Shown here: piece by piece, positions 62,601 through 64,000 of the stretch
Layout: each line of letters starts with the position of its first letter
How positions within the stretch are numbered: the first letter of the stretch is position 1
Source of the DNA: Aphrocallistes beatrix
Taxonomy: Eukaryota > Porifera > Hexactinellida > Sceptrulophora > Aphrocallistidae
Assembly: GCA_963281255.1 (NCBI GenBank)
Contig: OY725505.1
Location: 1,488,001-1,552,000, forward strand
Direction: 5' to 3'
DNA: 64,000 bases
Position numbers and translations under genes: made by a program
The notes under the pieces: model-generated
Database searches by the model: none
What the model saw: the letters and a program-made list of their open reading frames with translations, nothing else
Told to the model about the DNA's origin: nothing

Positions 62601-63336
62601 GGATGTGTCATTTGAAATAATAATGAATTGACTGTATGTGGCATAATACTGATTGATAATTACAAAGTTAGGAATGAATGATTAATTGAAACAATTTAAT
62701 TATGACTAATTCGAATGTGTATTATTCGAATCTAGAATATGATTAATTGTATCCCATACCGTTTTGAAGTAATCTCTTCATAAAAAGACCAATTTTAGTA
62801 GAATTTGTATGTGAATAATGAAGCATTCAAATATGTACTTGTATCCCCTTGGTATCTACTCATAATTTAAGAGCGCTTTATTGCATACTATATGTACAGT
62901 GGATACAAAGAGATGCTAATTTACATTCAATCAATGTTTGCAACCAGATGTAAGCGACAATTAAATTATAGCAGTTGATGTTATTATATCATATTTCCCT
63001 AAACAATTGCCCCGACTAGTGATTATTCAAGTGATTTTTCTGTGGATTTCCCACGCAATTAATTTATATTTTATTAATCTTAAAGGTCATTGTCAGAAGA
63101 AAAGATGGAAGTGTAGTTGAAGATTGTATTTATCCTGGAAATGGTGAAGCACCATTGACTAATTATTATTCAACAGTTTTTTATCATAATGCTCGTCCAT
63201 TCTGGAACGATGTTGTAAAGCTTTCTTTAACACCGGATGAATTTTATGGTTCGCATGTTGAATTTCTTTTTCGGCATCGCTCTAATAATTTCAAGGATGA
63301 GAAACCATATTCTTTATCTTTCGTTAGATTAATCAG
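8756..63336 (+). CDS. DOCK: DOCK-family Rho/Rac guanine-nucleotide exchange factor, partial, six exons
   Basis: Six exons (8756-8974, 17296-17372, 18502-18813, 34232-34439, 35422-35639, 63086-63336) join with consistent phases 1, 0, 0, 1, 0. DOCK proteins activate Rac/Cdc42-type GTPases through a C-terminal DHR-2 domain and bind phosphoinositides through DHR-1. The visible part spans the region before DHR-1 (VFTDL motif) and the first half of DHR-1 (RNDFYIRL, then GSHVEFLFRHRS). The pattern resembles DOCK3/DOCK4 more than DOCK1/2/5, from memory of the families. Both ends of the gene lie outside the window. Introns of 8.3, 1.1, 15.4, 1.0 and 27.4 kb are packed with transposons. Codon choice is AT-rich, unlike the hAT transposase. 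Confidence 0.85.
8975..12289. other. Intron sequence without recognised gene
   Basis: First part of an 8.3-kb intron. AT-rich, with a poly-C run near 9670 and one strong hairpin at 11304-11346. No transposase similarity, RNA gene or convincing open frame was seen. Confidence 0.5.
11304..11346. repeat. Perfect 19-bp inverted repeat
   Basis: CTATATTATTATATTGGAT, a 5-nt loop, then the exact complement. The sequence could form a very stable AT hairpin. It may be the end of a small foldback element; no termini or target duplication were identified. Confidence 0.7.
12290..12665. mobile_element. Partial Tc1-type MITE with central hairpin
   Basis: The right part ends like the local Tc1 MITEs (GGGGTGTAAAATCC...CCTGGAAGTG then TA at about 12665). 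The centre holds a 14-bp perfect inverted repeat (GAGTAATCGAGTGA, 12477-12490, with its complement at 12498-12511). The left half (CACAAACGGGGCATG...) does not mirror the right, so it is either rearranged or a different element. Confidence 0.45.
12812..13931 (-). mobile_element. Helitron-like element, full length, hosting a second copy
   Basis: A minus-strand copy. Its 3' end is CAAGCGAGCTTCGCTTGC on the plus strand at 12812, and its 5' end reads TCCTTACCATTAAAACTCG from 13931 on the minus strand. It is split at 13105/13658 by a plus-strand copy. If 13106-13657 is ignored, the flanking words (GCCTTCTA | TCTCCTATAATAG) read through exactly as in other copies (for example 59426-59443), with no target duplication. 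Non-coding. A TA tract lies near 13860-13880. Confidence 0.88.
13106..13657 (+). mobile_element. Helitron-like element, 552 bp, inserted inside another copy
   Basis: Begins TCCTTACTATTAAAACTCG after an A and ends GCAAGCGAAGCGTGCTTG before a T. A TA microsatellite lies at about 13138-13166. Near the 3' end is a palindromic GGACACGAAGTGTCC. Insertion was exactly between A and T of a resident copy, without duplication, as expected of Helitrons. The CTTG terminus differs from the canonical CTRR, so the class call is by structure rather than by an encoded Rep/helicase. Body motifs include TGACGTCA twice and GACTCATCA. Confidence 0.88.
13967..14460 (+). pseudogene. Tc1-like transposase fragment
   Basis: A plus-strand relic with Tc1-type blocks: TDECSIWMNTGKIYVWTK, a WGG/I-like strand (GGISVMGETNP), and in another frame NSPIHTGKAARAWKQEFVP followed by DWLSNSSDLN, the motif leading to the third catalytic residue. 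At least two frame changes separate the blocks. It stops just before the Helitron-like element at 14501, and its C-terminus is missing. A different lineage from the relics at 6.3-7.2 kb. Confidence 0.75.
14501..15064 (+). mobile_element. Helitron-like element, complete, 564 bp
   Basis: 5' TCCTTACTATTAAAACTCG after A (14500). TA tract 14527-14570, then GTAACTAATTGATTGAAG, the conserved body, and the 3' hairpin region ending GCGCGAAGCGCGCTTG (15064) before T. No target duplication. Non-coding. Confidence 0.88.
15065..15372. repeat. Tc1-type MITE arm fragment and unassigned sequence
   Basis: 15065-15165 matches one arm of the MITE at 53009-53491 (CACTCATGAATAGACCCACT, then ATTTTGTCCGGTTAGAG). 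The remainder to 15372 is not recognised. Confidence 0.5.
15373..15910 (+). mobile_element. Helitron-like element, complete but older
   Basis: Starts TCCTTACTATTAAAACTCG after A and ends GCAAGCAAGCGAAGCCGTTTG, a degraded 3' hairpin, before T. It is followed directly by a minus-strand 5' terminus (AAACATTAATCGAGTTCTAA, about 15912-15931) with no body attached. It therefore probably inserted into the TA tract of an older minus-strand copy and displaced its end. Confidence 0.8.
15938..16365 (-). mobile_element. Helitron-like element, truncated
   Basis: A minus-strand body from a worn 3' end (CAATCGCGCTTCT) through the conserved CRE-like and AP-1-like words to GCTTTCTGTGCC. The last part, TA tract and 5' end are missing. 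The GC-rich subterminal block is shortened. Confidence 0.75.
16684..17157. mobile_element. Tc1-type MITE
   Basis: A palindromic member of the ACAAAAGTATTC family. Left end after TA reads CACTAACTACTCGGACAAAA; the right end complements GGACAAAAGTATTCGACCAC. The central AGTGGCAC/GTGCCACT-like core is degraded. It lies 138 bp before a 77-nt DOCK exon. Confidence 0.75.
17296..17372 (+). CDS. DOCK: DOCK exon B (77 nt)
   Basis: Acceptor GTGTAG at 17290-17295, donor GAG|GTAGGT after 17372. It encodes MSNEVHHRKCTDDGTMYSFT and six further residues. Entering in phase 1 and leaving in phase 0, it links exon A to exon C without a stop. No conserved motif, so support is from phase, splice sites and position. 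Equivalent DOCK regions are variable linkers before the block that exon C carries. Confidence 0.6.
17462..18226. mobile_element. mariner-type foldback MITE, 765 bp, inside a 1.1-kb DOCK intron
   Basis: Termini CAGGGTGCCATGTAAGTTCT at the left and CAGGGTGGCATGTAAGTTCT reading in from the right, flanked by TA (17460-17461, 18227-18228). Arms of about 200 bp are nearly identical. The centre differs and contains worn inverted segments (GTGGTCCCTGATTCTCG-like versus GCAGCGAAAATCGAGAATC). It fills two thirds of the intron between exons B and C, so the pre-mRNA must cross a long hairpin. Confidence 0.85.
18502..18813 (+). CDS. DOCK: DOCK exon C (VFTDL block)
   Basis: Acceptor TTCTGTAG at 18494-18501, donor CAG|GTAAAT after 18813, 104 codons in phase 0 at both ends. 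It encodes LFDTEMFVSIYN, SEQYRICMDQKGVPKDPSKL, then TYAVFTDLESTDISQDLYL and IEMIRFG. DOCK proteins have the same order: a beta strand, 'xxSExxxVRxxxxGxPKDxxxL', then xxVFTDLxSxDxxxDLY and the xIxRxGRM strand. A glycine-rich insert follows (PIQGGGATQG) that I do not recall in vertebrate DOCKs. The strongest single exon for the family call before DHR-1. Confidence 0.88.
18814..19281. other. Intron, nothing recognised
   Basis: Start of a 15.4-kb intron. AT-rich, no repeat family or open frame identified. Confidence 0.5.
19282..19380. repeat. Perfect 47-bp hairpin carrying a pogo-like terminus
   Basis: Two 47-nt arms (19282-19328 and 19334-19380) are exact complements around a 5-nt loop. Each arm contains CAGTCAACTCCGCTTAAT, the terminus of pogo-like elements seen at 55846-56035, 21495-21512 and 60620-60640. 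It therefore looks like two element ends joined head to head. Confidence 0.85.
19560..20640 (-). pseudogene. Decayed coding-like sequence, product not recognised
   Basis: Read on the minus strand, several stretches look protein-like although stops interrupt them: MLQDLFDAALIQLEYEMDDQ near 20600-20540, CLPLECLEENKAQKLLHNL at about 19945-19885, FRMHLGHATHYTASKD further on, then ITPKQQVIIYHLREHIK at about 19720-19670. I do not recognise the family. It could be a processed pseudogene or a remnant of a transposon protein. There is no poly-A or terminus to decide. Composition is slightly less AT-rich than its neighbours. Confidence 0.35.
20801..20945 (-). mobile_element. Helitron-like 3'-end fragment
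   Basis: The 3' terminus (CAAGCGCGCTTGACATGG on plus) and about 145 bp of body, including the block CGATATCACACGAAAATTCA. The GC-rich subterminal block carries an internal deletion. Confidence 0.7.
20946..23519. other. Intron sequence, one pogo-like half element
   Basis: AT-rich and gene-free. At about 21340-21512 a pogo-like half element is present: the right terminus ATTAAGCGGAGTCAACTG before TA, with CCGTTTAATGGATCC-like words at its left. Nothing else recognised. Confidence 0.5.
23520..24180. other. C-rich, G-poor strand-biased tract
   Basis: For about 660 bp the plus strand is rich in C and T (words such as CTTCCTTTTCCCATC and ACCATCCCCATCAAACC) and very poor in G, unlike the flanks. 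Open frames of up to 112 codons occur in it but have no recognisable motif and overlap one another in different frames, as expected when purine-type stops are rare. A similar tract lies at 25780-26640. Confidence 0.6.
24200..24735. mobile_element. Foldback MITE with CGCGAAT-rich arms
   Basis: 536 bp flanked by TA. Left end TGTTGCAGTGTAATTGCGAA, right end its close complement. Each arm repeats the pair GCGAAACTGGTRGATTCGCG / GCACCGGTG. The interior beyond the arms is unique and non-coding. Confidence 0.8.
24962..25345 (+). pseudogene. Tc1-like transposase C-terminus and 3' tail
   Basis: An intact frame to the stop at 25193-25195 contains IDWPSNSPDLNPIENLWAVL, the classic Tc1 segment with the third catalytic residue, then EEWETFDPSFLRNLTHSM. 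The rest of the transposase is absent. Downstream, the non-coding tail to about 25345 is the sequence also found at 8250-8400. The frame is open for about 75 codons, so this piece is fairly young or captured. Confidence 0.85.
25390..25645 (-). mobile_element. tRNA-derived SINE
   Basis: On the minus strand the head reads GGATGGTGCAGTGGTTAGGG (A-box-like) followed by TCGCGGGTTCTAACCTCGCC (B-box-like), at the spacing of an internal RNA polymerase III promoter. A tRNA-unrelated body of about 180 bp follows. The cloverleaf is imperfect and there is no independent tRNA, so a SINE is the best call. The 3' end is approximate and no target duplication was seen. Confidence 0.7.
25780..26640. other. Second C-rich, G-poor tract
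   Basis: The same base skew as at 23520-24180 (for example CTCTCACTCCACTATCCAAT). Overlapping open frames of 143 and 81 codons have no recognisable domain. Not an obvious copy of the first tract, but similar in texture. Confidence 0.5.
27100..27490. mobile_element. Foldback element related to 778-1380
   Basis: Inverted arms (CACAAATTTAAGATTTT near 27097 and its complement near 27460-27478) with a centre containing GTTGCTATGGAAACG. The words GAGTTGATTCGAAAAATTTG and GGAATGTTGTTACATTCC parallel those of the 778-1380 element. Non-coding, diverged arms. Confidence 0.7.
28236..28568. repeat. Left terminal inverted repeat of the DDE-OTU transposon
   Basis: Complementary to 33221-33565 over its whole length, with scattered substitutions and short insertions in the right copy. 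Shared words include ATTCCTGGTCAATTCATAAT and TAGTCCATGTCACGTATCTG. Confidence 0.88.
29789..30265 (-). CDS. OTU-like cysteine protease domain of the transposon
   Basis: 158 codons. The N-terminal block VEKIVGDGNCYFRALSFILT holds the OTU catalytic Asp and Cys (DGNCYF). The C-terminal NTGCHYEPVLSVNN holds the expected His in HYEPV. Between them is a helix-rich middle and ADLEVFATALLFETDIWVYL, typical of OTU folds. OTU enzymes remove ubiquitin or like modifiers. A role in transposition is unknown. The frame follows the transposase in the same phase after 45 codons that include two stops, so it may once have been the C-terminus of the same protein or a spliced exon. Confidence 0.85.
   Translation of the reverse strand: MDQQDLRECKPCVVEKIVGDGNCYFRALSFILTGQGNHFNLRTIIVNNMLGSLKNSSDAFLRTKYVYQQSNYRSVKDWVNKTGMDKNGKLAADLEVFATALLFETDIWVYLGPGGTRWIGFSGKGKKLNEFLDCPSIFRLYLQNTGCHYEPVLSVNNM
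30401..33003 (-). pseudogene. DDE-type transposase of the long-TIR transposon, lightly broken
   Basis: Read from the ATG at 33003, the protein has an N-terminal region with a cysteine pattern (FVCVICFKYKK, HAECKFSNCLRF), then FIVHMYSQDQIQVLNYFKG, VIVHLDSIGSIVRKI (probable first Asp), PLPLAEKISSAHS, HVEIDYSWALIHSVCNAF (probable second Asp), and near the end SNAIVENWMRIVKIDIL (probable Glu) followed by a basic KRKR tail. Four open segments (33003-32068, 32028-31426, 31348-30974, 30961-30401) are separated by an in-frame stop, a frame change and another in-frame stop. A perfect 20-bp hairpin covers the last codons. The residue assignments are inference. Confidence 0.75.
30404..30448. repeat. Perfect 20-bp hairpin at the end of the transposase frame
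   Basis: Arms 30404-30423 and 30429-30448 are exact complements (ATCAGTGATAATATCGACAG) around a 5-nt loop. It spans the last transposase codons and stop, between the transposase and OTU frames. Confidence 0.8.
33065..33132 (+). repeat. Short tandem repeat of AAATGCG
   Basis: About eight variants of AAATGCG/AAATACG in a row, just upstream (on the minus strand) of the transposase start and inside the right TIR. Confidence 0.75.
33221..33565. repeat. Right terminal inverted repeat of the DDE-OTU transposon
   Basis: Counterpart of 28236-28568. About 12 bp longer, through small insertions (for example around GTGCACCAAAGCTC). Confidence 0.88.
34232..34439 (+). CDS. DOCK: DOCK exon D
   Basis: Acceptor CGTTTAG at 34225-34231, donor G|GTGAGG after 34439 (phase 1). 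It encodes VFVRRPYAVGLYSLNGIF, matching the RRPYGxAVxxI block that follows the VFTDL block in DOCK proteins, then VDLLVTMYQCHTVKDAEFHN and a linker ending PLGPKGAG. The order and spacing relative to exons C and E fit the family. Confidence 0.85.
35422..35639 (+). CDS. DOCK: DOCK exon E (start of DHR-1)
   Basis: Acceptor TTCTATTAG at 35413-35421, donor GAG|GTATTG after 35639. It encodes GVFINLKALNGTFEEVQTSN, then FFPEIILPEMKRNDFYIRLK and VEIEV-like strands. The F/LPEIIxPxxxRNDxYxxL signature marks the beginning of the DHR-1 (C2-like) domain that binds phosphoinositides. Sixty bases after the donor an unusual Helitron-like element begins. Confidence 0.92.
35700..36477 (+). mobile_element. Variant Helitron-like element with a different body
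   Basis: Starts TCTTATATATTAAAATGCTA after A and ends GCAAGCGAAGCGTGCTTG before T. The last 80 bp (GGACACGCAGTGTCC and terminal hairpin) match the common family, while the 5' 700 bp do not. The body holds TTGAAGAATTGGGAAGTCAT and worn internal duplications (two ATTTCACAT/CTTCCAACG-type units). It probably belongs to the same transposition system but is a separate subfamily. It lies just inside the 27.4-kb DOCK intron. Confidence 0.75.
36735..37015 (-). mobile_element. Old Helitron-like fragment
   Basis: A diverged minus-strand body with ATAATCGATATCACCCGAAA and GTGATGAGTCATCATTTTTT, lacking the GC-rich terminal block and the 5' half. Confidence 0.65.
37022..37483. mobile_element. Tc1-type MITE
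   Basis: TA-flanked. Left end CAACAGCAGGACAAAAGTAT, right end complement of CATCAACAGGACAAAAGTAT. Long imperfect arms, no coding. Confidence 0.8.
37484..38064. other. No feature recognised
   Basis: AT-rich intronic sequence between two MITEs. A worn Helitron-like 5'-end word lies at about 37497-37522. Confidence 0.45.
38065..38534. mobile_element. Tc1-type MITE
   Basis: TA-flanked. Left end CACTAACCAAAATATTATTT, right end complement of CACTGACCGGACAAAAGCAT. The arms share GGATCTGATTCGAATAC-like words with the other members. Sixty bases further on begins the Ginger1-like transposon. Confidence 0.75.
38595..38840. repeat. Left TIR of the Ginger1-like element, built of tandem units
   Basis: The outer ~145 bp match the complement of 43743-43887 almost exactly. 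A unit of about 79 bp containing GATCCGCACCATGGATCTAC and TTGCAACTAGACC occurs twice, and shorter GTAACTTGATYCGC units continue to about 38890. The spaced GATCCGC words are likely transposase-binding sites (inference). Confidence 0.85.
39243..39783 (-). CDS. OTU-like protease domain of the Ginger1-like element
   Basis: The open part reads LLSELIPWQTENIERDGNCL and on to HNHYEPVIRLINSG. DGNCLF carries the catalytic Asp and Cys, and NHYEPV the His. The helix-rich middle and ATDVELLAVSGMLNSDVYIA match the OTU layout and its counterpart at 29789-30265. A possible AG acceptor (AACTTAG) sits at about 39784. Upstream pieces in other frames (39930-39785 with PLYIPVTEIWQKQK; 40160-40025 with ERRGYGHLLQWAEQAFEKKY) look like further exons or frame-shifted parts of the same C-terminal module. 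Confidence 0.85.
40761..43448 (-). CDS. Gypsy-type integrase/transposase gene of the Ginger1-like element, six exons
   Basis: Exons on the minus strand: 43448-43302, 43064-42894, 42377-42066, 41636-41530, 41469-41086, 41010-40761, all with GT/AG junctions. In order: an N-terminal YLRANFRWKASHF stretch; the zinc-binding HHCC (YHVDHDKINAMSN, then SCDYCQKSG across a splice); the DDE core with Asp in GMDLFVDMPPNEFGYRH, Asp in CQHDQGKEF and Glu in QSNGLVEAHNKIL; and the GPY/F-type motif NYFGPFPVNSVKK. The ~75-bp intron at 41011-41085 is open in frame but has clean splice sites. No premature stop is seen in these exons, so the transposase may be intact. Confidence 0.85.
43742..43887. repeat. Right TIR of the Ginger1-like element
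   Basis: Complement of the left TIR with two differences in the outer 100 bp. Further inwards (to about 43690) the units degrade into GATCCGCAAATACTATCAAC-like words. Confidence 0.88.
43986..44366. mobile_element. mariner-type MITE
   Basis: Left end CAGGGTGTCTCAAAAGTTCT after TA. The right end is its complement with one change, before TA. The CAGGGTGTCYCAAAAGTT terminus is characteristic of mariner-like elements and recurs at 49560-49580 beside a transposase fragment. Non-coding interior. Confidence 0.8.
44600..45065. mobile_element. Tc1-type MITE
   Basis: TA-flanked. CACTCCCCTACCAAAAGTAT at the left, complement of CACTGCCCTACCAAAAGTAT at the right. The centre TAGATGATGGCATTAGTGGC matches the 5257-5731 member. 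Confidence 0.85.
45400..46560 (-). pseudogene. Second, ruined DDE-OTU transposon coding region
   Basis: Minus strand. 46378-46136 holds FVIHMFTEELGVLKYFKS then TILHLDATRPQIHKID, which aligns with FIVHMYSQDQIQVLNYFKG / VIVHLDSIGSIVRKI of the element at 28236-33565. After a gap, 45870-45420 holds a worn OTU domain: NCLFCALSQILSG with the Cys, then EIENSVAAILFNIDIFVELG, and in another frame DNHYSPLLDV with the His. Frames change at least twice and the middle of the transposase is missing. No TIRs were found. The mariner relic at 46616 adjoins it. Confidence 0.75.
46616..47536 (+). mobile_element. mariner element with internal deletion
   Basis: Inverted ends share GGTCAGACCGAAAGTTTTTAG, flanked by TA (46614-46615 and 47537-47538). 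The interior carries a mariner transposase (46797-47331) lacking its catalytic centre. Total 921 bp, shorter than the ~1.3 kb usual for mariner. Confidence 0.85.
46797..47331 (+). pseudogene. mariner transposase, internally deleted
   Basis: Starts at an ATG with MELERRDFRAMIYYDFLRDL, then a stop, TVFNWFAEFRRGRTSLSDEE and RLGRPETALTPDNLAKV (helix-turn-helix region and linker), then EELQIERNAITTILHDYLGS and RVEWCKFMLLKF. From IVPGD the frame jumps to LVPCDFFCFPEVKK, which is normally far downstream after the second Asp. Both catalytic aspartate segments are therefore deleted. Similar in layout to the mariner part of human SETMAR, as a family comparison only. Confidence 0.85.
47537..48859. other. 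Intron sequence, nothing recognised
   Basis: AT-rich. Open frames up to 76 codons show no motif. No paired termini found. Confidence 0.45.
48860..49228 (-). mobile_element. Helitron-like element, shortened
   Basis: 3' end CAAGCGCGCTTCACTAGC on plus, the body with CGATATCACTCGAAAAATAA, and the start of the TA tract with ACAAACATTGATC. The GC-rich block and the central body carry deletions. The 5' end stops against a transposase fragment at 49229. Confidence 0.75.
49229..49585 (-). pseudogene. Tc1/mariner-type transposase N-terminus with one TIR
   Basis: From the ATG at 49381-49383 the minus strand encodes MDVKNSPESVRNRAIGMIIG, then VQKDVAKSCEKPLRTIQRW and RFRRGEDLD, a helix-turn-helix DNA-binding domain. 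The Helitron-like element cuts it at 49228. The end at about 49575-49585 (TTTGGGACACCCTG before TA) is a mariner-type TIR matching 43986-44366. Confidence 0.8.
49586..50391. other. Intron sequence, nothing firmly recognised
   Basis: Short Helitron-like echoes (ATGAGATAAAAAGTTGAAAT near 49775) suggest a very old copy. No gene. Confidence 0.4.
51340..51899 (+). mobile_element. Helitron-like element, complete, 560 bp, innermost
   Basis: TCCTTACTATTAAAACTCG after A, a long TA tract at 51366-51407, the full body, and the end GCAAGCGAAGCGCGCTTG before T. It lies inside the TA tract of the minus-strand copy. Confidence 0.88.
51366..51407. repeat. TA microsatellite
   Basis: About 20 uninterrupted TA units between the 5' terminus and the body of a Helitron-like copy. 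Comparable tracts are at 13138-13166, 14527-14570 and 59629-59666. Confidence 0.9.
51905..52424 (+). mobile_element. Helitron-like element lacking its 5' terminus
   Basis: A short TA tract, then CTGTAACGAATTGTTTGAAG, the full body and the end GCAAGCGAAGCGCGCTTG (52424) before T. The TCCTTACT terminus is absent. It follows the complete copy after only a few bases, so it could be a tandem or recombinant product. Confidence 0.8.
52518..52994. mobile_element. Tc1-type MITE
   Basis: TA-flanked. CAGTACCCGGACAAAAGTAT at the left, complement of CACTACACAAACAAAAGTAT at the right. Central TATATGATGGCGATTAGTGA core. Confidence 0.82.
53009..53491. mobile_element. Tc1-type MITE
   Basis: Left TTACCGGACAAAAGTATTTG, right complement of CTCTAATCAGACAAAAGTAT. 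Arms of about 200 bp with a centre around GGACATGATGACGAGGAGTG. Its right arm recurs alone at 15065-15165. Confidence 0.78.
53492..54003 (+). mobile_element. Helitron-like element, older, 5' end missing
   Basis: Starts in a TA tract directly at the edge of the preceding MITE, then CTGTAACGAATTGTTTGAAA and a diverged body, ending GCAAGCGAAGCGCGCTTA. The final G is changed to A. Confidence 0.78.
54004..55600. other. Intron sequence, no recognised gene
   Basis: Between 54230 and 54600 both strands carry open frames of 70-92 codons. The minus-strand one (KSAFLLEHLQIVKRKCIDF) looks mildly protein-like, but I recognise no family. The rest is AT-rich and featureless. Confidence 0.4.
55601..55830 (-). 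mobile_element. Helitron-like remnants
   Basis: 55601-55795 is a worn minus-strand body ending at a TA tract. At 55802 a plus-strand 5' terminus (TCCTTACTATTAAAACTCC) follows without a body. Probably a nested insertion later broken by the pogo-like MITE at 55846. Confidence 0.6.
55846..56035. mobile_element. pogo-like MITE
   Basis: After TA, CAGTCAACTCCGCTTAATAG, with internal repeats of CCGCTTAATCGGG and the complement near the right end (ATTAAGCGGAGTC). About 190 bp. The repeated TTAATCGGGTCA-type words resemble pogo/Tigger-type termini. Confidence 0.75.
56313..56675. mobile_element. Foldback element with ~100-bp arms
   Basis: Left arm ATATCTTGTAATTGTGCAAT... (56313-56400), right arm its complement (56580-56675). 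Shared blocks include GGATTCGG and AGGCTC(T/A)GAAAG. The central ~180 bp is unique. It abuts a Helitron-like copy. Confidence 0.75.
56690..57178 (+). mobile_element. Helitron-like element, 5' end missing
   Basis: From CTGTAACTAATTGATTGTAA through the full body to GCAAGCGAAGCGCGCTTG (57178) before T. The GC-rich block reads GGCGCCCGCAGGGCGCCTCC. The TA tract and TCCTTACT end are replaced by the preceding foldback. Confidence 0.8.
57187..57671. mobile_element. Tc1-type MITE, well preserved palindrome
   Basis: TA-flanked. CAGTACCCAGACAAAAGTAT at the left and complement of CAGTACCCAGACAAAGGTAT at the right. Arms exceed 200 bp with few differences, so it is one of the younger members. Confidence 0.87.
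57679..59095 (+). pseudogene. Tc1-like transposase, decayed, with a duplicated fragment
   Basis: The main copy runs from about 57950 to 59030. It has an N-terminal helix-turn-helix remnant, then RVLWSDEAPFQLFNTTNRQN, INLWGMMSHRAVSELHIVPQ, FVFMQDGAPAHRVNLTQVW (second Asp region) and NSPDLNPIENL (third residue), with many stops and shifts. A short piece at 57679-57750 repeats the section found at 58308-58380 (GATTGAATGCGAAAATGAAG and so on), so two copies overlap here. The right end near 59075-59095 (TATGATACACCCTG then TA) resembles a mariner-type TIR. Confidence 0.8.
59133..59698 (-). mobile_element. Helitron-like element, complete reference copy
   Basis: 566 bp. On plus it begins CAAGCGCGCTTCGCTTGC after A and ends TTTTAATTGTAAGGA before T, with a TA tract at 59629-59666. 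All family blocks are present. Another bodiless 5' end (TTCATCGAGCTTTAACAGTA, about 59112-59131) immediately precedes it. Confidence 0.88.
59699..61046. other. Intron sequence with small repeat fragments
   Basis: 60070-60112 is a Helitron-like body fragment (TTTTTGGCATGCGGGAGTCT). 60600-60645 is a pogo-like end (CCGGTTAAGCGGAGTTGATT). No gene seen. Confidence 0.55.
61302..62634 (-). mobile_element. Tc1-like element, full length
   Basis: Termini CAGTACCATTCATAATTATT at the left and CAGTCAATTCATTATTATTT reading in from the right, flanked by TA (61300-61301, 62635-62636). 1333 bp, a normal Tc1 length, with the transposase on the minus strand. Confidence 0.82.
61440..62380 (-). pseudogene. Tc1-like transposase, decayed
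   Basis: From the ATG at 62378-62380: MAQEATKNKVVALLQRGRHS and IEIAQLCSVNKTTVYRIKE (helix-turn-helix), then VKHSAKVHIWAAFYSFG, and in another frame VVLIQDNDPKHTSRKC with the second catalytic Asp. Numerous stops and shifts. Related to, but not the same lineage as, the relic at 6290-7201. Confidence 0.82.
63086..63336 (+). CDS. DOCK: DOCK exon F (DHR-1 core)
   Basis: Acceptor AATCTTAAAG at 63076-63085, donor CAG|GTTTTT after 63336 (phase 2). It encodes VIVRRKDGSVVEDCIYPGNG, NYYSTVFYHNARPFWNDVVK, DEFYGSHVEFLFRHRSNNFK and PYSLSFVRLI. The order 'YxSxxxYHxxxPxWxxxxK', 'GSHxxFxFRHxS' and 'FxxAFxxLM' is the core of DHR-1. The G(S/T)H wording and the spacing resemble DOCK3/4. It follows a 27.4-kb intron and keeps the frame of exon E. 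Confidence 0.93.
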
Positions 63337-63734
63337 GTTTTTTACCTTTCGATTTGTTTGCTTTTGTTATTAACGATTCTTGTGGATATTTTAATTTTGT
63401 CACTAAATATACAAACATTTGCCTTTTGGGTAATTTGATGGAAAAACAACCAATGATTTAACCGACCTTCTCCGATTGGCTGAAGCTTGCAGATTGAGAA
63501 TAACTTACTAGTCCATGATAACCTACAAGTTACAACACAATCAATTCAGTATTTGCTGAGAAATCTTTGTTAGAATTTTTGCATTTGACCTTAACCCAGC
63601 GTCACATGGTTTAGAAATGACCCATTATTACTCAAGTTCATAACTTCGTTTTAACACATCTGATGCATCTAAAAGTTGGTATATAGTTAGAAAATATTCC
63701 GTACAAAAAAGTAGAAGACGATTCAAACATTAAA

Positions 63735-63930
63735 TGCAATCTGGTTTGCTTATTATGAACCCGCTTATTATGAACATTCGTTTAATGTGAACAAACTCTC
63801 TAGTCCCAATTCAACAGGTTCCATAGGCTATTGTTTAGTTCAAGTTTCCTTAATATGAAGTCTCTCTATTATGAACAAATTTTTGGACCCAAGGTGTTCA
63901 TAATAACGACCCTGACTATACTTGATTTGA
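63735..63930. mobile_element. pogo-like MITE with ATTATGAAC repeats
   Basis: Repeated TTATTATGAAC words at the left (63748-63775) and an inverted GTTCATAATAACGACCCTGA at the right (63897-63916), with TTAATATGAA and CTATTATGAAC inside. Boundaries approximate. It sits in the intron after exon F. Confidence 0.6.
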
Positions 63931-64000
63931 GAACATCTAAAGGGTTAAAATTTGAATTAAATTAAATAATCGACTAATTTTATGAAATTTACTATAACCC

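Larger units (their letters stand above)
61047..62860. mobile_element. Tc1-type MITE split by a Tc1 element
   Basis: The left arm at 61047-61300 (CCACCCGGACAATAGTATTT after TA) and right arm at about 62640-62860 (CTAATTCGAATGTGTATTAT, then GCATTCAAATATGTACTTGT) together resemble the 37022 and 57187 members. The 1.3-kb Tc1 element lies between the arms. Confidence 0.6.

Overview
The window is AT-rich, intron-dominated eukaryotic DNA, most likely from an invertebrate animal; I cannot name the lineage. The evidence is a split animal-type gene with canonical GT/AG junctions, introns of up to 27 kb, and a dense, nested population of DNA transposons (Tc1/mariner, hAT, pogo-like, Helitron-like, integrase-type). 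No bacterial, organellar or rRNA features were seen.

The only host gene I can support runs left to right through the whole window. It is a DOCK-family guanine-nucleotide exchange factor, closest in my reading to the DOCK3/DOCK4 (sponge) group. Six exons are visible (8756-8974, 17296-17372, 18502-18813, 34232-34439, 35422-35639, 63086-63336), covering the segment before and into the DHR-1 lipid-binding domain. All reading phases agree across the five introns. The SH3 part and the DHR-2 catalytic part lie outside the window.

Almost everything else is mobile DNA in or upstream of these introns. (1) 1-5731: a nest of hAT, foldback and Tc1-type elements, including a GC-rich hAT transposon with a perfect 8-bp target duplication. 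(2) 6-18 kb: decayed Tc1 transposases and the first Helitron-like copies, one inserted precisely inside another. (3) 18.8-34.2 kb: hairpins, a tRNA-derived SINE, two strand-biased C-rich tracts and a 5.3-kb transposon with 0.34-kb inverted repeats encoding a DDE-type transposase plus an OTU protease domain. (4) 35.6-63.1 kb: a 5.3-kb Ginger1-like transposon (split integrase gene plus OTU protease, TG...CA ends, 4-bp target duplication), a second ruined DDE-OTU element, mariner and Tc1 relics, and a Russian-doll nest of Helitron-like elements at 50.4-52.5 kb.

The two most notable systems are the recurrent pairing of OTU cysteine-protease domains with two different classes of transposase, and the Helitron-like family (TC...CTTG ends, insertion between A and T). 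That family repeatedly inserts into the TA tracts of its own copies and carries conserved TGACGTCA and TGAGTCA motifs.
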